From positions 62,001 through 126,000 of the forward strand of contig NZ_BAKM01000012.1 in assembly GCF_000614185.1 (NCBI RefSeq): a stretch of DNA of 64,000 nt, written 5' to 3'. Shown one piece after another: positions 53,833 through 62,600 of the stretch (positions are counted from its first letter, which is position 1; the number at the start of each line of letters is the position of its first letter). The notes under the pieces are model-generated. The model was not told the origin of the DNA. It saw only the letters and a program-made list of their open reading frames with translations, and did no database searches. The stretch is from Phocaeicola sartorii JCM 17136 = DSM 21941. GTDB lineage: Bacteria; Bacteroidota; Bacteroidia; Bacteroidales; Bacteroidaceae. The translations under genes and the position numbers were made by a program.

Positions 53833-54950
53833 TCAGACCTCGTCTTCCTCCATCAACAGGTCGTCCAACGGGCTTTTGATATTGCTTTTGAAAGTGTCGG
53901 CTATGTGAACATACCTTTCCGTTGTCTTGATATTGTTATGTCCCATAAGCTCTTTCACAATCTTGATGTCGGTTCCTTGCTCCAGCAGGTGAGTGGCGAA
54001 CGAATGGCGTAGCAGGTGTGGATAAATCCGTTTCGTGATTCCCGCTTCCCGAGCCGCAGCTTCAACCGTTTCGACACGATACTCTCGGTGAAAGGTTCTC
54101 CCGGTCTGTGTTCAAAGAGCCACACTTTCGGTTTATATAGCCTGTTATATTCCGTCAGTTTTTTCATCAACGGTTTTGACAGCAGGGTGTAGCGGTCTTT
54201 TTTCCATTTACCCTGCCGCACCCGTATCAGGGAGCGGGATTCGTTGATGTCGCCGGGTTTCAGTTCCAGCAGCTCGCTGATGCGGAGTCCTGCGGAATAG
54301 AGTATGGAGAACATGCAGAAGAAGCGCAGGTCTGTCACCGTCACGTCGAGTATCTTCTTTATTTCTTCCTTGCTCAACACGTCGGGCAGCGTCTTCTCCC
54401 GTTTGGCACGGTTCACCTTGTAACATCGCCGTTCCTGGCCGAGAACTTTCTCGTAATAGAACTTGATGGCGTTGATACGCTGGTTTTGTTGGCAGGAGGA
54501 TATGTTTTTCTCGTGGATGAGATACAGCAGGTAGGCGTTTATCTCGTCCGGGGTAACCGTCTCAATCTTACACCCCTCGAAATATTGTTGGAAATCGCGG
54601 AAATACGAGGTATATACTCTTACGGTGTGATCGCTGTAACGTACCTGCTGGAGTTTTTCCAGATAACCTTTCGGCAGCGATGGCCGCTTGTCTTCCTCTT
54701 TTCGTGGAGCGGTTTCTTTTACGGCCGAATAGTCGATAAACGCCATTTCCACATAGCGGTCGAAGAACTCGGCAAGCACGAAATTCTCTGCCGGCAGATA
54801 AGCCTTACCACCGACAAGCTCTACATTTTCTTCCTTTGATAATGACAAGCGGATGTCATTGTCATTGCCGAAAGTCACTTCTACAAACTTTCTCCCGTTT
54901 CTTATCACCGGAGAAAGTTTGATTTTGTTTTTTGGGGTGTATATTTCCAT
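53833..54950 (-). CDS. XerD-like tyrosine recombinase (frameshifted)
   Basis: 372 residues after restoring one base near 54,057, where IVSKRLK continues as AAAREAGITKRIYPHLLRHS. The N-terminal core-binding domain (HTVRVYTSYFRDFQQYFEG) is followed by a catalytic domain with all residues: Arg in AGLRISELLEL, HLLRHSFATH, MGHNNIKTTERYVHI. In contrast to the two ICE integrases the first Arg is kept. It ends PLDDLLMEEDEV. It lies upstream of the immunity array in the same direction and is the obvious candidate to recombine the repeats. Confidence 0.85.
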
Positions 54951-55262
54951 GCCTCACATTTTGTCGGATATTGAAACCTGTTTTCGCAAATTTATAAAAA
55001 AACACGGGTTATCCATGCGCTTTATTGACATTTAACAATAGATCCCGACTACCTGACAAATAAGGTGAGGAGCCACGAAAATACCCTCTGCCAAATCCGT
55101 CCTTCCCGGCACTCCGTTTCTCCGATTTCCTCCGCCCTGCGCCACAAGCGGCCACTTCTGTGCCAATGCTTCCATAGCCTTTCCAACTCTTTTACGTTCA
55201 GCCGGTTCCCCTTACTTTCGTTCCCGCATCGCTATTGGTGCTAACTAAAAACACTCGTAATT
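54951..55262. other. Intergenic region, cargo/core boundary
   Basis: No gene. It holds a TAAATTTG -7 element on the minus strand at 54,987-54,994 for the recombinase. Composition changes from AT-rich to GC-rich near 55,050, the likely edge of the cargo island. No direct repeat was recognised. Confidence 0.45.
54987..54994 (-). promoter_or_regulatory. -7 element for the XerD-like recombinase
   Basis: TAAATTTG, 36 nt upstream of 54950. Confidence 0.4.
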
Positions 55263-56716
55263 ATGGACGAAAACGTAAAGAACGAAGCCAAACAGGTCAT
55301 GCTCGTTCAAAATGCCGACGACGGACGACTGCAAGCCGTTACCGGCGCGGATCAGGACGGTACGATCCGCACCGCCGACCCCACGGAACAGAACGTGGCG
55401 AGCCTGCTGAACGTGAACACGCAGGATTCGGCCCTCGAAGCCTTCTTCAAGAAATTCATGGAGCAGGCCCAGAACCCGGCCCACACGGGCATCTTCATCA
55501 TGACGGAGAACGCCCTGAACAAACTTATCCGCATCGACTTCGACCCGGAGATCCTGGAAAACTACCGTATCGACCCCTCCGAGCGGCTCCAGACGCAGGA
55601 GCGGAAGTTCGAGCCGCTGGACGTCACGCGGATCGACCTGGGGGATATGGAGAAGAAAGGTATCCGCATGGAGGACATCGAGCCGCACCTGAAGGCCATG
55701 TCCTACGGACACAAGTCCAACGGGCTGGTGGAGATGAACCCCGAGCTGGAGAACGGGCTTCGTGTCTCCACCAAAGGGCGCGTGTCGCTCGAAGAGCAGG
55801 CGGACGGCTCGCTGCGTGTCGTGCCACACTACTGGCAGGAGCAGCCCGACCTCGACGCCCCCTTCCACGGGGTGCTGCTCGACGAGGAGGCAAAGACGAA
55901 CCTGATGAACACCCGCCATGCCGGCAAGGTGATCGACCTGGAGCTGGAGCCGGGCAAGCTCACGCCCTGCTACGTGTCGATAGACAAGTGGACGAACACG
56001 CTGGAACCCATGCCCGTTTCGCTGCTCGAAAAACGCACCCGCATCAAGGATGCCGACCTCTCGGAGGGTAAGCAGATGGATTTCTACGGCGGCGGCAAGG
56101 TGCTGCTCGAAGGCTACACCACCCGCGCGGCTACAAGCGGGACGCCTACATCCAGATCGACGCGGCCGAACGCAACTACTCCTTTACCTACGACGGACTG
56201 GATCGCAACCGCTACGCCCAAGAGAACAAGGAGATCTACCGCCAGAAGGCCGCCGAGAGAAACGGGCAGCAGGAAACGACGGCCGCCGAGCGGCAGTCCA
56301 CGCTCACGATTCACCGGACAATCCTCAAAGCCCCCGTGCCCAAAGAGGCTTATGAGCAGTGGACGGAGGCGGTGAACGACCCCGCCAAACGGACGGAGGT
56401 CAAGGCTTTCTACATCAAGGGCATGGTCAAGGACGGGCAGGGCGAGCCGTTCAACGCCTGGGTCAAGCCCAACTTCGAGCGCAACAAGATGGATTTCTTC
56501 CGCTGGAATCCCGACCGGGCCAAACGGCAGGGCGCGGAGGTCAAGCCCGCCGACGAGAGCCGCACGCAGGTCGCCGTCAATTCCGAGGGCAAGACCGTCG
56601 AGGCGGTCAAAGACGTGAAAGAGCCCCTGAAGCAGGGACAGCAGCAGCCGACCCCGGCGCAGAAGAAGAACTACCGCAGCAGCAAAAAGAGTACCTCCAA
56701 AGGCATCAAGGCGTAG
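55263..56716 (+). CDS. DUF4099/DUF3945 protein of the ICE core (frameshifted)
   Basis: 484 residues after restoring one base near 56,130, where LLEGYTTR continues as GYKRDAYIQIDAAERNYSF. The N-terminal domain (QDSALEAFFKKFMEQAQNPA) is followed by DUF3945-type segments with GKLTPCYVSIDKWTNTLEPM. The tail is Lys/Gln-rich and basic (QKKNYRSSKKSTSKGIK). The gene sits directly upstream of topB, as in other large Bacteroidales elements. No enzyme motif; a DNA-associated role is inferred. Confidence 0.8.
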
Positions 56717-56719
56717 CGT

Positions 56720-56929
56720 ATGAAATGGTTTTACGTGCTGACCGGGGCCTTGCTGCTCCTGAACGCGGCACTGGCCGCCTTGTACCTGCGGGCAGGCAGG
56801 CGCCTCCCGCCGGAAGAAGCGGACGACGAACGGCGGTATTACGACGGGAACGGCAACCATGTCTATTACGACCGCCGCCTGATCGCCCGCCTGGAAAAAG
56901 AGAAACGAGAACAAGAAAACAACCACTGA
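56720..56929 (+). CDS. Small membrane-anchored ICE protein
   Basis: 69 residues: one N-terminal helix (VLTGALLLLNAALAALYL), then a charged tail with DERRYYDGNGNHVYYDRRLI and RLEKEKREQE. 3 nt after the DUF3945 gene, 16 nt before topB. Its stop codon is part of the dispersed 16-mer. Unknown function. Confidence 0.65.
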   Translation: MKWFYVLTGALLLLNAALAALYLRAGRRLPPEEADDERRYYDGNGNHVYYDRRLIARLEKEKREQENNH

Positions 56930-56937
56930 AAAAATCC
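56922..56937. repeat. Dispersed 16-mer, copy 4 (reverse)
   Basis: ACCACTGAAAAAATCC, the reverse complement of the other copies. It contains the TGA stop of the small membrane protein and lies 8 nt before topB. Confidence 0.8.
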
Positions 56938-56945
56938 GAATTATC

Positions 56946-59051
56946 ATGCAAGTAATTATCGCAGAGAAGCCCTCGGTGGCGCGTGAGATCGCCGCCATCG
57001 TGGGAGCTACGAACCGCAAAGACGGTTTTATCGAGGGAAACGGCTACGCCGTCACCTGGGCCTTCGGCCACCTGGTCGGATTGGCGATGCCCCAACAGTA
57101 CGGCATCGCGGGTTTCCGCCGGGAGAACCTGCCCATCCTGCCCCCATCGTTCATCCTCCTCCCCCGGCAAGTCCGCGAGGGCAAGGAGTACAAGGACGAC
57201 CCGGGCGTCGTGAAACAACTCGGTATCCTCCGGGAGCTGTTCGGTATGGCCGAACGCATCATCGTGGCGACCGACGCGGGCCGCGAAGGGGAGCTGATCT
57301 TCCGCTACATCTACTCTTACCTGGAGTGCAGCACGCCTTTCGTGCGGTTGTGGATCAGCAGCCTGACCGACCGGGCCATCCGCGAGGGGTTGCAGCAGCT
57401 CCGCCCCGGGCAGGAGTACGACAACCTCTACCTCTCGGCCAAAGCCCGCAGCGAGGCCGACTGGATCGTCGGCATCAACGCCTCGCAGGCACTCGCCGTG
57501 GCCGCCGGGCGGGGCGTGTGGTCGCTCGGACGGGTGCAGACCCCCACGCTGGCAATCATCTGCTCGCGTTACCTGGAGAACAAGGCGTTCAAGCCCGCCA
57601 CCTACTTCCGGCTGAAGCTCTCCACGGCAAAGGGAGCCACGGCGTTCGCCGTCCTCTCCTCGGAGAAGTTCGACGGCAGGGACAAGGCGGAGGCAGTCCG
57701 CGCCGAAGTCGTCGGCGCCGGAACGGTGCGGGTCGTGAGCGTCGAGCGCAAGGAGGCCAGGGAGCAGCCGCCCCTCTTGTACGACCTGACGACACTCCAG
57801 AAGGAGGCCAACAGCCGGCACGGCTTCCCGGCGGAAAAGACGCTCGACATCGCCCAGTCGCTTTACGAGCGGAAGTTCATCACTTATCCCCGTACCGGCT
57901 CACGCTATATATCGGAAGATGTGGCCGAGGAAATTCCGGCACTCATCGGGAACATGACACGCTATTCCCGTTTCGCGGAATACGCGGGCAGGATGGATAC
58001 CGCATCTCTCTCCCGCCGAAGCGTGGACAACGAAAAGATCGCCGACCATCACGCACTGCTTCCCACCGAGAACCTCCCCTCCGAACTGGATGCCGACCAC
58101 CGCATCGTCTATGAGATGGTCGCGGGGCGGATGCTCGAAACCTTTTCCGGGGTCTGCGTGAAGGAGAACACCTCCCTGACGCTGCAATGCGCGGGGCACG
58201 GCTTCACGGCCCGCGGCAGCATCATTGTCGATAAGGGCTGGCGGGCCGTCATGAACGATCCTGCCGAGGAGAAAGAGGAGGAGGACACGACCCTCCTTCC
58301 CGACATCGTGCAGGGCGACGAGCTGCCCGTCAGGGGATGCGACACGGAGCAGAAGCAGACCCGCCCGCGCCCCCTTCACACGGAGTCGAGCCTGCTGGCG
58401 GCGATGGAAACCGCCGGACGCGAGCTCTCCGACGAGGCCGAGCGCGAGGCGATGAAGGATGCCGGTATCGGTACTCCGGCGACACGTGCAGCCATCATCG
58501 AAACGCTCTTTTCCCGCGAGTATATCAGGCGGGAGAAAAAGTCGCTCGTGCCCACGGACAAGGGGCTGGCCGTGTACGCCGTGGTCAAGGACAAGAAGAT
58601 CGCCGACGTCGCCATGACGGGCGGCTGGGAGCTGGCCCTTTCGAAGATCGCCACCGGGGAGATGGACGCCCCGACGTTCCACCGGGGTATCGAGGTCTTC
58701 GCCACGCAGATCGCCAAAGAGCTGCTGGAAGCCGAGATCGAGGGCGCGGAGCGCGGCGGCGTCGCCTGCCCGCGTTGTGGCAGGCCCGTGGTGTTCTATC
58801 CCAAGCTGGCCAAGTGCCAGAATCCCGACTGCGGGCTGGCCGTATGGCGTACCGTGGCCCGCAAGGAGCTGACCGACAAGCAGCTCGCAGAACTGCTGAC
58901 CAAAGGCAAGACCGGCACGATCCGGGGCTTCGCCAAAAGCGGCGGCGGGACATTCGACGCGGCCCTCGCGCTCGACGACCAGTTTAAGACCTCGTTCGTC
59001 TTCGAGCCGCACAATACTCCCAAGCAGGGAAAGAGGAACAAACGGAAATAA
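56946..59051 (+). CDS. topB: DNA topoisomerase III (type IA) of the ICE
   Basis: 701 residues. The Toprim domain has IIAEKPSVAREIAAIVG and the acidic ATDAGREGELI. The catalytic Tyr is in FITYPRTGSRYIS near residue 317. GVWSLGRVQTPTLAI is typical of TopB. A C-terminal zinc ribbon (CPRCGRPVVFYPKLAKC, then CQNPDCGL) closes the protein. It relaxes or decatenates single-strand-containing DNA, useful in element replication or transfer. Complete, no frameshift. Confidence 0.95.
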   Translation: MQVIIAEKPSVAREIAAIVGATNRKDGFIEGNGYAVTWAFGHLVGLAMPQQYGIAGFRRENLPILPPSFILLPRQVREGKEYKDDPGVVKQLGILRELFGMAERIIVATDAGREGELIFRYIYSYLECSTPFVRLWISSLTDRAIREGLQQLRPGQEYDNLYLSAKARSEADWIVGINASQALAVAAGRGVWSLGRVQTPTLAIICSRYLENKAFKPATYFRLKLSTAKGATAFAVLSSEKFDGRDKAEAVRAEVVGAGTVRVVSVERKEAREQPPLLYDLTTLQKEANSRHGFPAEKTLDIAQSLYERKFITYPRTGSRYISEDVAEEIPALIGNMTRYSRFAEYAGRMDTASLSRRSVDNEKIADHHALLPTENLPSELDADHRIVYEMVAGRMLETFSGVCVKENTSLTLQCAGHGFTARGSIIVDKGWRAVMNDPAEEKEEEDTTLLPDIVQGDELPVRGCDTEQKQTRPRPLHTESSLLAAMETAGRELSDEAEREAMKDAGIGTPATRAAIIETLFSREYIRREKKSLVPTDKGLAVYAVVKDKKIADVAMTGGWELALSKIATGEMDAPTFHRGIEVFATQIAKELLEAEIEGAERGGVACPRCGRPVVFYPKLAKCQNPDCGLAVWRTVARKELTDKQLAELLTKGKTGTIRGFAKSGGGTFDAALALDDQFKTSFVFEPHNTPKQGKRNKRK

Positions 59052-59055
59052 TCGT

Positions 59056-59063
59056 TACCTTTG
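59056..59063 (+). promoter_or_regulatory. -7 element for the DUF1896/methylase-helicase operon
   Basis: TACCTTTG fits TAnnTTTG, 5 nt after the topB stop. The leader to 59195 is about 125 nt and structured. Confidence 0.5.
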
Positions 59064-59107
59064 CCACTGGAAAAGACCTGTCATAACGAGATATGCTTGT
59101 TTGATAA

Positions 59108-59123
59108 GGATTTTTTCAGTGGT
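59108..59123. repeat. Dispersed 16-mer, copy 3
   Basis: GGATTTTTTCAGTGGT in the leader of the DUF1896 gene, opposite in orientation to the topB copy. Confidence 0.8.
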
Positions 59124-59124
59124 C

Positions 59125-59152
59125 GGCGCTTCGGGTGGGAACCCGGGGCGCC
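59125..59152 (+). promoter_or_regulatory. Leader hairpin upstream of the DUF1896 gene
   Basis: GGCGC..CGGGT-GGGA-ACCCG..GCGCC forms a two-part GC-rich stem followed by TTTCTCTTCTCC. It may be an attenuator or a terminator. Confidence 0.5.
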
Positions 59153-59194
59153 TTTCTCTTCTCCGATTATCAACGACCACTAAAAATTCTTATC

Positions 59195-59644
59195 ATGCCA
59201 GACAAGCAACACCATACCCCCACTGGGGAATTGTCCTACTACGGACTTTCGTTACTGTCCTACCTCAAGGACAGCCACCCGGAACTCATCGCAGAAGGTG
59301 AATTCATCGCCGAGCGGGCCGACAGCGCCGCCCAAGCGTACAGCGAGGCGATCCGTTCGGGACGCAACCACATCGAGGCCGAAGAAATTGCCCGCGAGGA
59401 ACTCTTCCGGGGACTGCATTTCTCACCCTACAACACGCTGGTACACATCCTCTGGAGGGAGTTCGAGGCAGAGATTCCCGAAGAGGCCGCCCGGCAGGTG
59501 GCTCTACACCTGCTGCCCCTCTGCCGCGGGGTGCTGGACAAGTATGACCTCCGGGACGACTTCGCCGGCACGCCCGACTACGAATCGCTATACACCGAAC
59601 TGACGGGAACCGTCCAAATACTCCTCGAAGATGGCCTTCAATAA
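59195..59644 (+). CDS. DUF1896 family protein
   Basis: 149 residues from the ATG at 59195. ELSYYGLSLLSYLKDSHPEL and SEAIRSGRNHIEAEEIAREEL match the DUF1896 family found just upstream of the large methylase-helicase in Bacteroidales conjugative elements. Mostly helical and acidic. Its end overlaps the next gene by 14 nt, so expression is coupled. Function unknown. Confidence 0.82.
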   Translation: MPDKQHHTPTGELSYYGLSLLSYLKDSHPELIAEGEFIAERADSAAQAYSEAIRSGRNHIEAEEIAREELFRGLHFSPYNTLVHILWREFEAEIPEEAARQVALHLLPLCRGVLDKYDLRDDFAGTPDYESLYTELTGTVQILLEDGLQ

Positions 59645-62600
59645 GAAAAACCACCTCCGCCGGAACATCGATGCGCTGAAGACGGCCTTCACGCTCGAAA
59701 GGGAACGGCGTGCGCCGACTCCCGAAGAAGAAAGGACACTCGGCGCATACAGCGGTTTCGGCGCCATAAAAGAGGTGCTGGAAGCCCCGTCCGGGAAGCC
59801 GGACAAGGACGGCATGGCAACGCTCGTGGCCGAGTTGCACGAGGTCATCAGGGCGAACACCCCCGACGAACGGGAATACAAGCGCTACATGGACGGGATC
59901 AAGAACTCTGTCCTGACAGCTTTTTACACGCCCCTGAAAGTGGCAGACGCCATCGTGGGGGCGATATGGAACACGCAGATCGCCCCCAAACGTATTCTTG
60001 ACCCCAGCGCGGGAACGGGTGTTTTCGTCAATGCCGTGGATGCCCACGACCCCTACGCGGAGATCACCTGCTTCGAGAAAGACCCCGCCACGGGGTTGAT
60101 CCTGAAGCAGCTGCACCCCGAAAAACGGGTGCGGGTGCAAGGATTCGAGCGCATCGAACCCAAATACGCCGGTTACTACGACGTGGCCGTGAGCAACATC
60201 CCCTTTGGGGACGTGGCGCTCTTCGACCCGTTCTTCTCCACCCATACCGACCCCGTGCGGCGGCAAGGCACACGGGCGTTGCACAACTATTTTTTCATGA
60301 AGTCCGTCGATATGGTACGCGAGGGCGGCCTGGTGGCATTCATCACCTCGCAGGGAGTATTGAACGCCGAGCAGGGACGCCCCGTGCGCGAGTGGCTGAT
60401 GAACCGCTGCGAGCCCGTATCGGCCATCCGGCTGCCGAACAACCTCTTTACAGAATACGCGGGGACGGAGGTCGGCAGCGACCTGGTTATCCTGCAAAAG
60501 AAAGCCGCCACGGGGGAACTGTCCGGACGGCAGCGGGATTTCATCGAATCCCGCAAGCTGTCGAACGGCATCCGGATAAACAACCTTTTCCAGTCGTTCG
60601 ACCGGGTGATCCATACCGAGGCCAAAGTGGGCAAAGACCCCTACGGCAAACCGGCGATGGAGTTCACCCACGCGGAGGGCGTGGACGGCATAGACCGGGA
60701 GATGCGGCGTATGCTCTCGGAGGATTTCAACCGGCATTTCAACGAGAGTTATTGCCTGGAACATGCTCCGGAACAGACACCCGGTACACCGGAGCGGGAA
60801 TTGTCCCGTCCCCGTCAGGAGGAACGCCAGCGTGCCGGAAGACACGAGCCCCGCCTTGCCGGAGAAATCGTCAAGGAGATTATCGCCGACGCCCGTAACC
60901 TTCAGCAGCAGCGGGAAGAGGAGGAAAAACGCCGCGTCGTCGCCGAAATGGCGGCGCAGGGCTACCATGTCGATACCGAAACCGGGGAGATTACCCGAAT
61001 CGAAAACAAACCCGGACAAGTGTTATCGGATTCTGCCGCCACACCCGCCGGAGAACCGACCGGGGAGGATCTGGCCGACTTCGGGGCCTGGTCGAAAGAG
61101 CGGGAGAATCGCTTGTGGGAGCAGCACCCGCCAAAACCCGAAGATTTCGGTATGGCGGATACACCCGTGCAGCACATGGGCAGAACAACGGAACCGAAAC
61201 CGCGGGAGGGCTTCGCCGGGTCGCTTTTCGACACGGTGGAAATGGCGCCTCCCGCACCTGCCACCCGAGCTGCCGAACCGGCAAACGTGCAGCAGGAACC
61301 GTTGCTGACGCTCTATGATCTGTTCGGCTTCAGCGCCGAGGAGCGGCGGCAGGCCGAACTCGGTATGTCAAGAAAAAGGAACAATCGTCGGGGAGCAAAG
61401 CGGAAGACACCCCGAAAACCCTCGTTATTCGCTTCGGCCTCCTCTCCAGAGGAACAGAAGAGCGAAATGCCGAAAGCGACGCCACCGGAACGTGATCCCG
61501 AAGACTTGTATGCCTCCCTGAACTGGGAGGACAACCCGCCGATCAACGGCTTTTACGAGATGATGATGTCGCTTACCCCGGAACGGAGGGCGGAACTGCA
61601 CCGGCAAAACGCCCGGCAGCAGGAAACCCCGGAACAGCGGGAACGGCAGGCGGTACGCCCCCCGACGGAAGCCCCGAAAGGCAAACGGAAACAAGCCGCC
61701 GGTACGCCGAGAACGGGCGGCCTGTTCGACACGCCGGACAATCCGGAGAAGGAAGAACCCGGTAAAGAAACGCCACAGATACGGGAGGCGGATATGAAAC
61801 CCCGCCCGTTTGAGGGGGAGGTCGCCCCCTATTTCCGCGAGGGGACACTCGTCACGGACGGACAAAACCGGGTCGGTTACCTGCGGGGGATTGAATCCCT
61901 GCAACCCATGTTCCACCCGCTGGAACTCACGCCTGCACAACGGACGAAAGCCTCCATGTATATCGAGATACGCGATGCCTATTACCACCTTTATAACAAC
62001 GAGGCGGAAACGCTGACAGCGAACCCCGCCCTGCGGGAGATGCTCAACCGGCTTTACGACAATTTCACCGAACGCTTCGGACGGCTCAACGACAAACGCA
62101 ACCTCGACCTGATCAAGATGGACGCGCGGGGGACGGAGATTCTATCGCTGGAGCGTTACACCGACGGCAAGGCACGCAAAGCCGACATCTTCGAGCGTCC
62201 CGTGGCCTTCAACCCCGATGAGATCACGCACGCCGACGACGCCTCGGAGGCCCTTGTGGCCAGCCTGAACAAGTACGGCCGGGTGGAACCGCGCTACATG
62301 GCCTCGCTCACGGGAACTACCGTGGAGGGAATACTCGGGGAACTGAAAGGACGTATCTATTATAACCCGGAAACGGACGGCTACGAGGTTGCCGACAAGT
62401 TTATTGCCGGCAATGTCATCGGGAAAGCCGACCGGATCGAGGCATTCCTGCGGGAGAATCCCGACCACGCCCCGGCCCGGGAATCGCTGGAGGCCCTGCG
62501 CGAGGCGACGCCCAAACCCATCGCTTTCGACGACCTGGACTTCAACCTGGGCGAACGCTGGATTCCAAAAGGTGTTTACGAGCGTTTCGCCTCCTCGCTA

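Larger units (their letters stand above)
52272..55030. mobile_element. IS91-type element with tyrosine recombinase gene (limits approximate)
   Basis: A Y-type HUH transposase gene and an upstream XerD-like recombinase gene in the same direction form a pair known from several IS91-family elements. The left limit is placed at the GTTC next to R11, since IS91 elements insert beside GTTC/CTTG tetranucleotides. The right limit is only guessed. Alternatively the recombinase belongs to the cassette array. Confidence 0.5.

Noticed and set aside
59304-61019. 571-residue open frame on the minus strand
   Set aside because: Antisense to the methylase-helicase gene, which has recognisable motifs and a continuous frame.
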